Assembly (NCBI RefSeq): GCF_035222485.1 | Contig: NC_085923.1 | Span: 1 to 64,000, forward strand | Direction of reading: 5' to 3' | DNA length: 64,000 nt | Origin: Podospora pseudoanserina | Lineage: Eukaryota; Ascomycota; Sordariomycetes; Sordariales; Podosporaceae | The notes under the pieces: model-generated | Told to the model about the DNA's origin: nothing | The model's input: only the letters and a program-made list of their open reading frames with translations | Database searches by the model: none | Shown here: in pieces, positions 31,274 to 43,264 of the stretch | Layout of the letters: each line of letters opens with the position of its first letter | Position numbering within the stretch: position 1 is the stretch's first letter | Translations under genes and position numbers: made by a program

Positions 31274-31777
31274 CGCTGGAATAGTTTGGTAAAGGTCGGT
31301 GGTACGGCAGAACAATGACCGAATAGCTGTAGGAAGGGGCTGAGAATTGTTCAAAATAGGTCAAGTGGCTTGCGATTTACAGGCACCAAACTGCGGTTGT
31401 GTTTGGATCCTTCGGAGCTTTTGAGTGCCGCATTTGTGCATGAGATACGGCTGGTTGATATTCGAAACCCAAGTCCTGTATCCAGGGTTTTGGTGAGAAG
31501 AGAGTATCGGCGATGGAATTCTCTGTACTCCGGTCCAAATCTGCAGCAGGTCGAGCATCGTATATAAAGTGGCCCCGGCCAAGAATATGAACGAGAATCA
31601 TGTTGTTCTGTCGTGTCATGATCAGCACCCTGCCAATCATAACAGTCGGTCTTAATCCCTAATTCCGCTGTCTTTTTCCTTGGTTTGAGACGGGGTCTCT
31701 TTACTACCACTGCATTGTGCAAGGCGTTGCGTCAGCGTACCTACCTACCTACCTATTCTTTCATACCTTTTGCCAAG
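31274..31777. promoter_or_regulatory. Shared divergent promoter, secreted orphan / FAD oxidoreductase
   Basis: A 504-bp spacer lies between two divergent genes for secreted proteins. A TATATAAA-like element lies at about 31561 (plus orientation). A TACC tetranucleotide run (about 31740-31755) sits just before the FAD gene. Confidence 0.4.
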
Positions 31778-33613
31778 ATGGCTCGCTGTCGGGCATTGCT
31801 ACAGCTCGGTGCAACAGCGGCAGCCCTCTGGGGCTATTCGGTGTTGCCGCTCTCGATGGTTACTGCAGCGCCAACTCCCGAATGTGTACGTCTGCTTCCG
31901 TGCAGCACAGTTCTCGGAGATAGGGGTTAACATCTTTACAGTGCGCGCTTCTTGCCCAAGCCTTTCCTGGTGATGTCTCGCCTCGAGGCACTGATGTGTG
32001 GACGTTTGAGAATGAAGACTTCTGGTGTAAGTTTGACTTGGTTGATCTAACCCCAACCCTTGACCAGTATATCTGACACTTGTTTCAAGCTGCCACTGAA
32101 ATTCGTAACCCGTCTTGTGTCTTCCTGCCGGACTCAACCGAAAAGGTTGCGCAGGCAGTTGGCCTTTTTGTAGCCAACGAATGCCGCTTCTCCATCAAGG
32201 GAGGAGGCCACAGCGCAATCCCCCAAGCCGCAAACATTGACGATGGTGTCCTCATGCCCATGAAGCTTCTCAACACGACCGAGGTGGACTTGGAAGCTGG
32301 TTCCATACGTGCAGGAATGGGCCTGTTGATGAGAGACATCTACCAAGCCCTTGACCCTCACAATCTGACTGCTATGATTGGCCGCTATGAGAAGGTTGGC
32401 ATGGGCCTCACTGTTGGAGCTGGCATCTCGTACTTCTTCAACCGGGAAGGCTTTGCGGTGGACAATGTCCTCAACTACGAGGTTGTTCTGGCAAACGGCT
32501 CAGTTGTGAACGCCAACCAAACGAGTCACCCCGATCTTTTCAGGGCCCTCAAAGGTGGCAACAACAACTTTGGCGTGGTCACGCATGCCACCCTGAGAAC
32601 AGTGGAGACTGAAGGTGCAGTGTACGGTGGTGTGGTGGTATGTTGAAAACTTGACGCTTTCATGTCCAGTGACCCTAATAACGCTCTGCCAGTACTATCC
32701 GGAGTCTTCAATTCCCCAAGTGACGGACCAAATTTACGACTACCACACACGCCAAGCCGTCGAGGATACTCTCACCCACGTTCTACCTCAGTATGGCTAC
32801 AATGGAACGTCAAACGAATCCATCGCATTTTGCCCTGTAATTTACAATCGGGCTGTTGACGAGCTGCCAGAGATCATGCGCGGATGGGTTGACACACCAT
32901 ACACCCAGAGCACGTTGAAGAAGAGACCATATGCCGATCTAGCGTTTGAACTTCATGACGGTTTCCCCGATCGTCAAGTCCAAGAGCAGCGTGTCTTCAC
33001 TGTCTACGCCGATGCCGACTTGTATCGCGACGTGTGGGCCGCATATCACAGCTGGCTCCAACAATGGCAACACATCCCTGGGCTTTATGGCCTGCATGTT
33101 GTGATGCCCATCACTCAGAACTCGCTGGTTGCCAGCTATTCGAAAAGCTCAAATGTCTTGGGGCTGAATGACAATCTGACCAATAATCAGACTTTGGGAG
33201 GTATGACCTGGCTCCTGCTTCGACGAATATTCGGATGTAGTAATGCTGACTTGTGGCAGTGCTGTACTTTGGTTTGACAATGGACAGCATGGATGACACG
33301 GCCGAAATTCTCCCCGCCCATGCAGAGTTTGTTCAGTCCATGATCGATCTTGCCAAATCGCGAAACCTATGGCATCCGTACATGTAAGCTTGTCCTGCCG
33401 GCTGTCTACCTAGGTATTTCAAAAGATCAATGTGCTGACCTCACCTCTCCCAGTATGCTAACATACTCTGGCTGGGATCAACCTGCTATCGCAAGCTATG
33501 GTCCAGAGAATGTCGCCTTTCTCTACGAGGTACAAGCCGCTTATGACCCAACCCATGTTTTCCAGAGATTGGTCCCCGGAGGACAAAAGTTGCCCGAACC
33601 TGGGTCTTGGTAG
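31778..33613 (+). CDS. Secreted FAD-linked oxidoreductase (BBE-like / PCMH type)
   Basis: Six exons, 31778-31885, 31942-32026, 32090-32637, 32693-33200, 33260-33383 and 33454-33613, give 510 aa. The five introns are 55-70 nt. A signal peptide is present (MARCRALLQLGATAAALWGY). The FAD domain includes PDSTEKVAQAV and IKGGGHSAIPQ, whose histidine near 105 is the usual covalent FAD attachment site. VGMGLTVGAGISYF and LVNP-like KGGNNNFGVVTH follow. The substrate domain has several N-glycosylation sequons, and the BBE tail motif is VYDP-like AAYDPTHVFQRL. Such enzymes oxidise sugars, alcohols or secondary metabolites using O2 and release H2O2. I see no second covalent cysteine (CxxV type), so the flavin may be mono-covalent. 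The substrate is unknown. Confidence 0.88.
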
Positions 33614-34121
33614 ATATAGCCATCAGCATGGAGAACCGGTAGGATATAGTTGGACGTTCCGAATCTGTACCTTAATTTTATCGTCTTCCCCGCTAGACAA
33701 GAATAGAGAGACGGACATGCCTTCATTGGCAGGCATTAGACACGGCCGTTCGCCATTGATTTTGATGTTTGTGGTGGCTTGATCAATGATGACAGCGCTG
33801 GTTACTGGCAATTGAAAATGGACACTGACGTCGGAGAGTGAAAGGGAGGCACACGGTCTCTCGGGTGATCCGATCTGATCATGCGATAAGGACATGACCC
33901 GAGTGTTTCTGACGACCAGCACCTCCACTTTGACGCTGACGATACGTCACAGCACCGTAACAACGCGCCGAGTCAAAGCGTCCACAGATGTATAATTTTG
34001 CTAGTTCTCTCCCGTCAGCCTCTTGACGCTGACTTTCCCTCTGTCACCACACCATCCTGTCGTGGTAGCTACTTACTCAAATCAAGCTCATTTTCAAATC
34101 AGGTCTGCAAAACGAACCAAA
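33614..34121. other. Intergenic, 0.5 kb
   Basis: 3' flank of the oxidoreductase and promoter of the next plus-strand gene. No other feature is supported. Confidence 0.5.
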
Positions 34122-34783
34122 ATGCCAATTCCCAAGCCTCAAGCTCTGCGAACCTTTTACCGATCTTCATCGGCTCGCTATGTTTCCTCCACCCCCGTCC
34201 GGTTGGCTACCGCAACCTCTCCATCCTCGCGATCCAACATCAATGACCCTCGTGGCGGAGCTCCAGTCGACGACATTGATCTCGTCTTCGACTACCCGAC
34301 CTCGCAACAGGCTTCCCCCTCGACGAGCCCTCCCTCCCTCGAGTCCTCAGGTTTGAGTGCCTCCAGCATTTCGGGAGGCGCGTACACGGGTCGCGGGTTC
34401 GACATGGACGAGACTATCATGTCGGCCCAGGAGACGGTAGGGCAGGTAAAGGACAAGATGGGCGATGTGATGCATACCAGCAAGGCGACCATCAAGAGAG
34501 TCGACAAGGAGATGGGTTACCCAGATAATAACGTAATGTAAGTCGGGTATTCTGTGGAAAGGTGATTGTGGCGATGCTGATGTGTGATAGCTATGCCGGT
34601 CTGGGAGCTCTTGGACTTGCAGCACTGTATGTTACCCTCCGTGAACCTGGCGTCACGGAGGAGGTACGTCGACGGGATCCCACCCTAGATGCTCGACGCG
34701 GCATGCACAACGTCAAGCATGACTTGCCCGCCCACGCGCCGTTGGAGAACAAGGTAGAGAAGATGATCGGCCGTACTGGTTAA
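34122..34783 (+). CDS. Small mitochondrial-type membrane protein, function unknown
   Basis: Two exons, 34122-34537 and 34591-34783, give 202 aa. The 53-nt intron has a GTAAGT donor. The ATG at 34122 follows an AACCAAA context and starts a basic, Ser/Arg-rich presequence (MPIPKPQALRTFYRSSSARY) typical of mitochondrial import. A Ser/Pro-rich stretch follows, then a charged helix with YtjB/LEA-like spacing (AQETVGQVKDKMGDVMHTSK). One short membrane segment (YAGLGALGLAALYVTL) is created across the splice, followed by a basic tail. I do not recognise a named family. Mitochondrial location is inferred from the N-terminus only. Confidence 0.68.
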
Positions 34784-34962
34784 TACTATCAGCCATGTGT
34801 GGTGCAAAGACTGTAATGTTCATGGGAGGAAATGGGCGAGACCAAAAGTGAGCTGCCGCGAAGGCCAGTCTGTATGTAAACTGGAGCGCAAAAGAAACGT
34901 ACCGCAAACCCTTCCAACAGTACTTTGGCAGGCAACTGTGGTCTCGCGCATGATGGATGCAT

Positions 34963-35957
34963 TCATTCCCCAAGGCCCTTTTCGTCGAGGGCTGGCAGTT
35001 GGGCTCCCAGAACAGCCAGCCTGTCGGCTTGATCATTGCCATAATCCCCAGAGTGTCCAACAACTTTGGTCAGGATGGTAATGGTCCCCTTTGCCTCCCG
35101 ATCCTCCATCAGGTCCCGGATAGCTTTGACCAGGTCGGCGTTTTTGACAGGGGTACCACCTGCTGTTTTCCACCCTTTCTTCACCCAAGAGGCATACCAC
35201 TTGGTGACGCAGTCGATTGAATACTGGCTATCAGTACGAATTTCGATTGGTGAATCGAGGTCGACGAGCTGAAGAGCTCGAAGGATAGCTGTGAGCTCCG
35301 CACGCTGATTGGTTTGTAGTGGGCCGGCGAGGCGCTCCGAGACGTTGCGTGGGTCGTCTGCACCGAACCAAACACCAACTCCACCGCAAGCGCCTGCTTT
35401 TCCGTTACCAGGCGCCGCGCCGTCTGTGTATACCATCGTTATCTTACCGTCAGTGCTGGGCGCCTTTGACTTTTTCCTGGGTAACACAACCTCCTCCTCC
35501 TCATCGATCTCAAGCCCACGTTTGCGTGTGGGCTGAGATTTAGCAGACTGAGCTTGGTTGGATCCAGCTGCGTAGGCCCGGAGGTAATCCTCCGCCTCAG
35601 CACGCGTGTCGAACTTTCGAAAGACTGGTCTCGTGAACCCAGTCGTTTGCATCTGCGCGCTGTCCCAATCTGTATATACACCGGGCTTGTGTCCCCGAGC
35701 CACGGCATAGAACCGAGTGATTTTACCGGGGGCCGCAGGCGCACCATCCACCCATGCTGCTGCTTCATCGCGCGAGAGGAAGCTCTTGTCTGGTGAACCT
35801 GGGGATTAGCAAGGCAGATGGGGTGATCTGGACGTTGAAGAAGCTTACGGACAGCACCGCTAACGGCGATCACCTTTTGGCATTCTTCCCACGACTCGTA
35901 AACACCAGGCTCGATGCCGACTCGGACACCGTAGAACTTCTTGGGTTTGGGTGGCAT
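34963..35957 (-). CDS. RNH1: Ribonuclease H1 with two N-terminal hybrid-binding domains
   Basis: Two exons in coding order, 35957-35849 and 35798-34963, give 314 aa. The 50-nt intron has a GTAAGC donor. Two copies of the RNase H1 N-terminal (viroplasmin-like) domain are visible: KKFYGVRVGIEPGVYESWEE (about 6-25) and RFYAVARGHKPGVYTDWDSA (about 60-80). They bind RNA:DNA hybrids. A basic linker (RKRGLEID, LPRKKSK) may be a nuclear signal. The catalytic core has the DEDD set: VYTDGAAPGNG, NQRAELTAI, IRTDSQYSI and HSGDYGNDQADRL. The enzyme removes RNA from hybrids in the nucleus and possibly mitochondria. Its 3' end faces the mitochondrial-type gene about 180 bp away. Confidence 0.93.
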
Positions 35958-37873
35958 TCTGAAGCAAGCTATTGCGATGGGTGGTGGATGCAAACGAATC
36001 AAGGCCGCCAACAGTCTGGTGCGAAATCTGGCTTTGGACCCGCGATTGCGAGTCAGAAATGCGAGGTTTCGCAAAGTGGTATCAGCATTAACTGAGTGTC
36101 CTGGATAAGGTAGGTACGTGAGGCTCGCCGTCAAATTGCTGCCTGCCTATACTAGACGGGGTGGCTTGGAAGCGCGACGCGGCACGGGGTCACGGGACGA
36201 TAAGTGGAAGATACCGCAAGCGATAAGAGACAACAGACTTTCTGCTTACCTAATTATCGTTCCATACTACCAAAGAAAACTTGTTTGATCTTTACTCCAC
36301 CACAGGAATACTGTGGAGGGAGCACATATAGATCATTCTCAGCCCTACTATACCATGTTCAGTACCTAGTATCATAACCTCAAGACCCCGATCAATCTTA
36401 AACTAGTACCTTTCCTGTATGCCTGAATTGAGAGACGGGCTAAAAGCTACTCATGTAAAGTGCAAGAGATTTACTCGGCAAACAAAAAGACTAGACGTGA
36501 ATCCGCGATTCAGACGCGTGACCTACCAGACTGCAGCCGGTTGTTCCACCCCCAATAAGCTACTCGTCCTTGGCTAGTTAGTATCTTGTTCGATGGAATA
36601 CTCGCAGCAACAATCAAATCTAGATGGAGACCTATTCCGAGGTTGACATTTACCTGTGCAGCATCCATTAGTACTGCCCGCAAGATGAACTCATTGTGCA
36701 CAATGTCTCTCGACAAGGTCCTGCCATGCGTCCTCCAATGGTCATGTCAGATAGGATCATCGTGAAGGGGACGGAGGTGGTTGCAATGCAAGTACGGAAC
36801 GTAGGCGTCTTGGTCGGATTGTCTTCCATCGGGCATGGCTATGTGGATCGGCGCTTCAATATGTCGAAAAGGGCGTTTTCAGGCGTCTGAGAGCAACAGA
36901 ATGACTTCACGGTGCAGGTTCGGGGCAATTTATATCCTTTAGTGCCAGGCAATAACCTAGATGGGTCCCTTGAGACCTTGCACCGTATCTCGGACGTGAC
37001 ATCAAAGACCCGTCCAATCTTCTGCAATGTAAGACGGGCTTCAAACAGGTCATATTCGTATTTCTTCATCCGTCTTATCTCTACACCTTCATGCATGCAG
37101 CTCATGGGACTGGACTTGGCTGCAGCCGATGTGCTTGAACGGCGAACGTCGCAAGAAGCTGAATACTACTCGGTGAGCGGGTGTCCGTTTACCAACGGCA
37201 CCCCCGTGAAGGGGATTAAACGGTGGAACAACGCGAGTCTTTGCAACAATGGCATCATTCGACAACGGGGACATATTGTGGTCCATACCTCCAATGAAAG
37301 TTGATTTCATATCTGCGCTAGACGACTAGTTCATGGGCATTATGAGTCGACAGCCCAAGCTGGGCCATCTGTCCGCAAAGCAGAGATGAGAATGGCGGCA
37401 GAAAGGGCTCGCTCCACTGGCTATCATGTCTCTTTGCCTTAGTTCGCGGTTTCATGCTCGGATGAATCTCCGGTGTTGACATTCGTCCTGTAAAGAGGCT
37501 CTGGATCATCCACCACCCAAACTCGAGTGAAATCTTGAAAAGGACAAGATCGGCATGTTGATAACACAGAACCAGGGACGGGACAGACTTTGCATGAGAT
37601 TCGGCAGGTATAACAAGGTTACGGCGCAGGTCCGTCGGGACCGGAGTACGGCAAGGTGGGAGGGTGGCATCGAGATGGAACAGGGGAAGGTCCGTGCCGC
37701 CAGAGGCTGGTATAAGGAACGTATTTGAGACTGACTTCAATCACTCGCTGCAGGGCACGTCCGAGAATACGCGTGCCATCTCATCCAATCTTGACATAGC
37801 ACCTTCCAAGCCCTTCTGATACTTGGCGTTGGAAAAGCGGGCGTTATCTTTTGATTCCCAAAACAGCGACAGC
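35958..37873. other. Intergenic, 1.9 kb
   Basis: Promoter of RNase H1 on the left and of the dehydrogenase on the right. The scattered 60-140-codon frames look random, with no start context, domain or splice support. No repeat of note. Confidence 0.45.
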
Positions 37874-38822
37874 ATGTCCTCGTCCACGTCCGCCCCGATA
37901 ACATCAACAAGGCCGGTGTGGCTAGTGACCGGCGCATCTTCTGGACTCGGTCTAGAGGTGGCAATTGAGGCAGCAAAACTGGCGACGGTTGTTGCTATTG
38001 GTCGGGATCATCACGGACTTGAACTCGCAGCGAACGCAGGATGTCGCACGGTTGAGTTAGACCTGCGTGCCTCGGCTGAGCACATTTCCTCTGTCATTGC
38101 CGACATCATCAAGACAGCGGGCCGAGTGGACGTTTTGGTGAATGCGGCTGGTTATATCCTTGAAGGTGCAGTGGAAGAGACAAGGTCCGTTTTTATCAGC
38201 CTGGCCCCTGTTCGGCCCCCTTTTACTCCTCTTCGTCATTTTTTGTCCGATGCTGACAGCAGACAGTGATGCTGAGCTTGAAGATATCTTCCTCACCAAC
38301 GTTTTTGCCCCCATTCGTCTCGCGCGTGCAGTGCTCCCCCACATGCGGCGTACAGGGGCTGGTGTCATCTTCAACGTGGCCGGAATCGGCGGATTCAGTG
38401 GCAGTCCAAATGCAGGAGCATATTGCTCTTCCAAAGCAGCATTGGCTACGTTCACTGAGGCTCTGCAGAGAGAGACGGGCCCATTGGGGATTCGTGTGTG
38501 TCTAGTTCAGCTTGGACATTTTAGAACTGCATTCTTAAAAGCCGGACACAGGCTTCACACTGCGCTGCGCATTGTTGACTACGACCCAGTGCTAGACCCA
38601 CTGCGGAAGGCTTTCAACGGATTGGACGGACACCAACCCGGTGACCCTGGGAAGGCCGCAAGAGCGTTGGTCCACATTGCAAGCTTAGATGCAGATAGCA
38701 TTCCTACGCTGCTCGCCCTAGGGTCCGACGTAGTTCCTGCGGAGTTGAGTGCCCACGAAGCCAAACGACAAGCATTCTTGGCACACGATACATGGACCAA
38801 CAGCATGGGGTTTGACGCCTGA
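37874..38822 (+). CDS. Short-chain dehydrogenase/reductase (classical SDR)
   Basis: Two exons, 37874-38184 and 38267-38822, give 288 aa. The 82-nt intron has a GTCCGT donor, weaker than its neighbours'. The Rossmann motif TGASSGLG lies near residue 22, NAAG near 95, and the catalytic YxxxK is in AYCSSKAAL. The enzyme would use NAD(H) or NADP(H). The basic residue in AIGRDHHGLEL after strand 2 suggests NADPH. The spacing and the LVQLGHFRTAFLKAG segment recall oxidoreductases annotated as short-chain ketone or aldehyde reductases. An upstream in-frame ATG at 37823 would add a 17-residue Ser-rich extension. No partner genes adjoin it. The substrate is unknown. Confidence 0.85.
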
Positions 38823-41714
38823 GTTGACATGTGCGGCGGAAAAAGGGTGGGGGTTCGATGATGGGCGATCTGAACTCCGTTGTATAGATATAGGCATCTC
38901 TTTAGTGTAGTGCAATTTTTCCTGATCGGTTCCCTGCACAGGCAATACTGCCTGCCCAAGAAAGATCTATCGTTCAGGCTGTGAACCCCATTGCCTCGGT
39001 AATAAGCGCTCGAGAAAAGGTTGCCCCACACAACCATACGGATCGATAGCGCATGCAGAATATCAGTAGCGTGGGGACGTCAGAGACAACTTACTGTGCC
39101 TACACACCAGACCTTCCAAGTCGAAAGAAGATTTCCCCTTGAGGTGTTGTTTGTCAACGTCCAGCGTGTGCTGCTCTCTCGCATCCTCTCAAACCACCAT
39201 GTTCACTCACGAGGGCCTCTTCGGGGTTCTGCGGGTATGCATTTTTAGCGCGCTCGGCATGGACTGGCAAAGAGCGCTATTCCTCGATACCCGTTGCGGC
39301 CCGCTCAGATTGCTCGCCGTTTTGATCTGCGCTAACTTTGCGCCACGCCGATGGGGTTCAAGGGTGGGAGGATTGACGTGATGCGTGAATGAAAATGCTG
39401 TACAGAAGCGATGGCAACCGTGTTTCCCACAGCAGATCCGGTTTTCGACCAGATTGCTTTCTGCGCTCTGCATTGCGAGTCTTTCCACGCCCAATCGTGC
39501 CCTGTGTTTTAGCGAAAGTCAGATCACTTCCAAGCCACTTGCGTACGCCGAGGGGCCGGGAGGAATACCCTGACCCACGTTGCCTGCCACTGTGCCTCTG
39601 GAAAAGCTTCGCCAAACTGAGCTTCTGTGTTGAGCCTTTTTGACAGCCTCGCTGCGACGTGCCAGACTGGTCAAGACCATGGTAACGCCAGTATAGGCTA
39701 CCAGTGCGCGCTTTGGCGGGTTGAGACGGGTTTGATCCGCCTTTGTCAGCCATTTCAGCAGCATTGCTCGCCGACATTGGGATCACGCGCCTCTGTCTGC
39801 AGATGGCAGCCAACCGCCAGCTTCGGAGCCCGATGGGAGGAGAGGCCAACGTCAAACGGTCCAAGCGAGCAAGTAAGGATCGTGAGATGACGGCACACAG
39901 AACACGTCCGCATTCTGATGACCTTACAGTACTGGACAAAAAACGAGAAAGGAATCAAGGGTTGATTCTCATCATTCGTGGTCTGACCAATGATCCACAT
40001 AGCCATGAAATCCTCCGAAGGCGGGCGTTCCAAGGATGGAAGCAATGAACCAGGACCTTACTGCCCTCGGAGTAAGCACGCATCTCCAGATCTGTTTGTC
40101 GGCCAAAGCTTACGCCGAGCGTTAAGGGCTCTGCCTCAACTCCAGAAGTTTGTTTGAGCAGTCTTTTGCTGCGCATCACTGCTTCTGGTAGCAAAATCAC
40201 CAAGCAATTCCATGCAGGCTCATCCTGTATCCCACCCCCCACCCCCATACACACACACACCCCAAAGTGCTTCAATCAGGACAGCTTGTCATGCCAGGAG
40301 CCAACGACAACTGAAAGCTGCCAGGGTAATGCAGTAGCGCACCGCCTCTAAAGCACCCCTGCAAATGGCGTTGACGAGCTGTCGCCTCAGCTCCCTTCCC
40401 CCCACACCTTGATGGCTCTGTTCCTGTTCCCCTATCGCCAGCTCATTCGGACATTACTGAGGCGACCAGTCGGAGTTTGTAACCGAACTCTACATCTTTT
40501 AAGTCCTATCTCTGGTATCTGCACTGCTCTTTCCTGAGCTGGCAAGTCGAACGATGCTCGTTGAGCGTACTAACGCCCACCCCCCACAGCCATTAATCAC
40601 CATCTGATGAACGGAATTGCAATTGCACATGGGCAAGTGGGTTCACTTTTGTCCAAAGACACTGAGAACGGCAACTGCTACGATATCTTCGTAGCTACTG
40701 TCTCGACTCCTGTTCGGTGATCTGTTACAACGGTTCATGATGGACAGGACGGAAGTTGCCGACGTCGCAACCCAGGACAGAAATCAAGCTTCCTCCCATC
40801 TTCTGTCATTCGTGCGCCACGAGCCGTATGGTACGTCATTCCCCGCGTCCAAGTCAAATAAACGATGCTTGGAGCCTCAGGAGACACATGGAAAGTCTGC
40901 ATCTCACACGATCCTGACACCATGCAACTTGGCCCGGCTTCTACCCGCGATCAATACGATAGGCAGGATTTCACCGAATATGGAGACAAGTTTGGTTCAT
41001 CGACGGAAAAAAGAGGGTGACATGGCAGGTTCGGTAAGATGATATTTGCTAAGATGTTCGGTTAGGCTGTTGCAACCCCGAACGCCTACAGTGTTGTGTG
41101 GAACAGACCCGTAGGGAAGGTATGCTTAAAGCTTGAGCTGGTGATCGACACGTTAAGGAAACCTGGCAGAGGTGTATTCAGGGCTGGCGCTAACCTCCGT
41201 GACCGGCGTTTTGTCATGCCCTCAAATCCATGGTTAATGGTTAGGGGATTAAGTGTAACCCAGCCCAACGTATGACCGTTTTTCCATCCATTCTGGCCAC
41301 CAACTGGTGTTGCGGCACTCCCCCTCCGACAATCTTAGCCCTTCTCGAGTACGTCCTTCCCTTGTAGATTCGTCCTTGTTTGTTTTCCCGCCACACCTAC
41401 CTGGATGAGGGAACGTGGGTTACACTGCACGATATGCACCTCTACCGTATCAGCAACATGGAGTGGCAGGGTGGAGCTTCAAACAACATGAATGTCCCAT
41501 ACATAAGTAGCAGCCTCCGGTACGCTGGAGACCTGGAACAAAAACCTGATATTCTGAGACGACGAGCAATCCAGTGTTTAATCCGATCTCTTCAATCAGA
41601 CTGCCCAAATCCGACCCGACTTGGAATAGTTGTTTTCCACTGCTCCTTGTGACCCTCACGCCAACCGGAACATCTCTGGACACAGATCGGCACCGAGGCC
41701 CGACAAGAGCAAGA
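38823..41714. other. Gene-poor stretch, 2.9 kb
   Basis: No supported gene. The longest frame (39358-39939, minus) is Ser/Arg-biased with no domain. A short AC dinucleotide run lies at about 40248-40262. It may contain regulatory sequence or a long 5' UTR for the Myb gene. Confidence 0.4.
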
Positions 41715-43264
41715 ATGGAAGATGAGAACAGAACTCGTCAACGCGGCCGCAAACGATGGACCGAGGAAGAAGATAGCATCCTCTATGAAGAAGCTATGAA
41801 ACAATGCAAGTTATACGTCCCGTCTGCGTGGCCTGTCTCATTGCCGTCTAACTGGGTCCCATCACAGCCACCACGGGAAATGTCAGAGATTGGCACAGGA
41901 TAGCCACCAAGCTGCCGGGGAGAACAAACAAGGATTGTCGCAAACGATGGGTCAACAAAGTCTGTGGAGGGTTGAAGAAGGGACTCTGGGACCCCGAAGA
42001 AGATCGTCGACTCCAATCAGCTGTAGAAAAGCATGGGTTAAGATGGCCACTCATCGCTGCTGAGGTGGGCTATCGGAGCCCTGACCGTATGTCCTGACAT
42101 TGTTGATCCACCGACTACCTAGACGATTGCCGTGGTTGCTAACAGCAAAGTTCAAAAAAGAATGTGCAAAAAGGTGGCAATATGGGCTCGACCCAAGATT
42201 AAAGCATCGAGAGTGGACAACGGAAGAGGTGTGTAATCTCGTTTCTGTACTGCGTGCTTTCCGCTAATCACATGCTCCAGGACAAGCTGCTGCTTTCTCT
42301 TGTGCAAGAAAGAGGACGGGAGTGGAAGGCTATTCAGCACAGTCACTACCCATCGCGATCACGGATCGATCTCAAGAACCGCTACACAATTCTCATGCGC
42401 AGACTAAACAACCCCAGCCATCAAGATGTCTTTCAGGATGAAGATGGCTCTGACACCAGCTCTGTCATATCAGCTGGCGACGCGAGTGATGATGGAACCG
42501 GCACAACAGCAGCCACAACGATCAGTACGCATAGCGGCTCATCATCACACAGGCTGCATTCAAGACAGGGCTCCAGAGTGTCTGCTGCGTCTGATCAAGT
42601 AGTGGCGCAGTCCAACACACACTCGCAACATGTTGAAGTCAGCTTGGGGACGGGACATCCGCATGTGGAGCAGCTTGAAGCAGACTTCAACGCGTCGGAC
42701 TGGCTTGACTCCTCAGCCTTCTCCCTCATACCCACCACCACAGCTCAGCACGCAGGAAGCGTTGATCCATTATCGCTGACGTCGTTTTTGGATCATCACA
42801 GTTCAGGGTTGCATCACGATACAGCTATGATGTCTTCAACCTGGGAAGATCCGTTTTCAGCGTCTGCTGCCCCGCAAGCTTACCACTTGTCTGGGTTTCA
42901 TCTTTCCACAAGCACCTATCCTCAAACGGCCGGCTTAACGACGACCACAGCCACCGCTGATGACCATGATGTAGGGAAGGGGGATGTAGAGATGGAGGGA
43001 ATGGTTGCTTTTGACCCGACCCTCCTTCTCGCTGATACCACGGGCACGGACAGCTATAGCACAGAGCCTATCCAATCCACCGCGGGACCAGAGCAGGTCC
43101 CGCGATCGGAACAGAATGTGGGAGGAGAGTTGGGGTCCGGTGATGATGAAGATGTGAGCAAAGTGGTCATTGCAGTCGAAGGATGTGATAAAGATACATT
43201 GGACTATCTGCTCAATGTCACCAGACCAATCAAGGGACGTGTGAAAATGGAGATTACTATGTGA
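41715..43264 (+). CDS. Three-repeat Myb-type DNA-binding protein
   Basis: Four exons, 41715-41805, 41868-42086, 42146-42228 and 42281-43264, give 458 aa. Repeat 1 has RKRWTEEEDSILYEEAMKQ and WHRIATKLPGRTNKDCRKRW. Repeat 2 has LWDPEEDRRLQSAVEKHG, WPLIAAEVGYRS and CAKRWQYGL. Repeat 3 has REWTTEEDKLLLSLVQERG, WKAIQHSHYPSRS and LKNRY. This is the c-Myb-like layout of fungal Myb regulators. The C-terminal ~270 residues are Ser/Thr/His-rich and acidic, as in activation regions. The first intron is best explained by a GC-AG pair: donor GCAAGT at 41806, branch CTAAC, acceptor CACAG ending 41867. This reading gives a repeat 1 of sensible spacing. Targets unknown; nuclear regulator by family. Confidence 0.8.

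Noticed and set aside
39358-39939. 193-codon minus-strand frame
   Set aside because: Biased Ser/Arg composition and no recognisable motif. Competing frames on the other strand are equally long.
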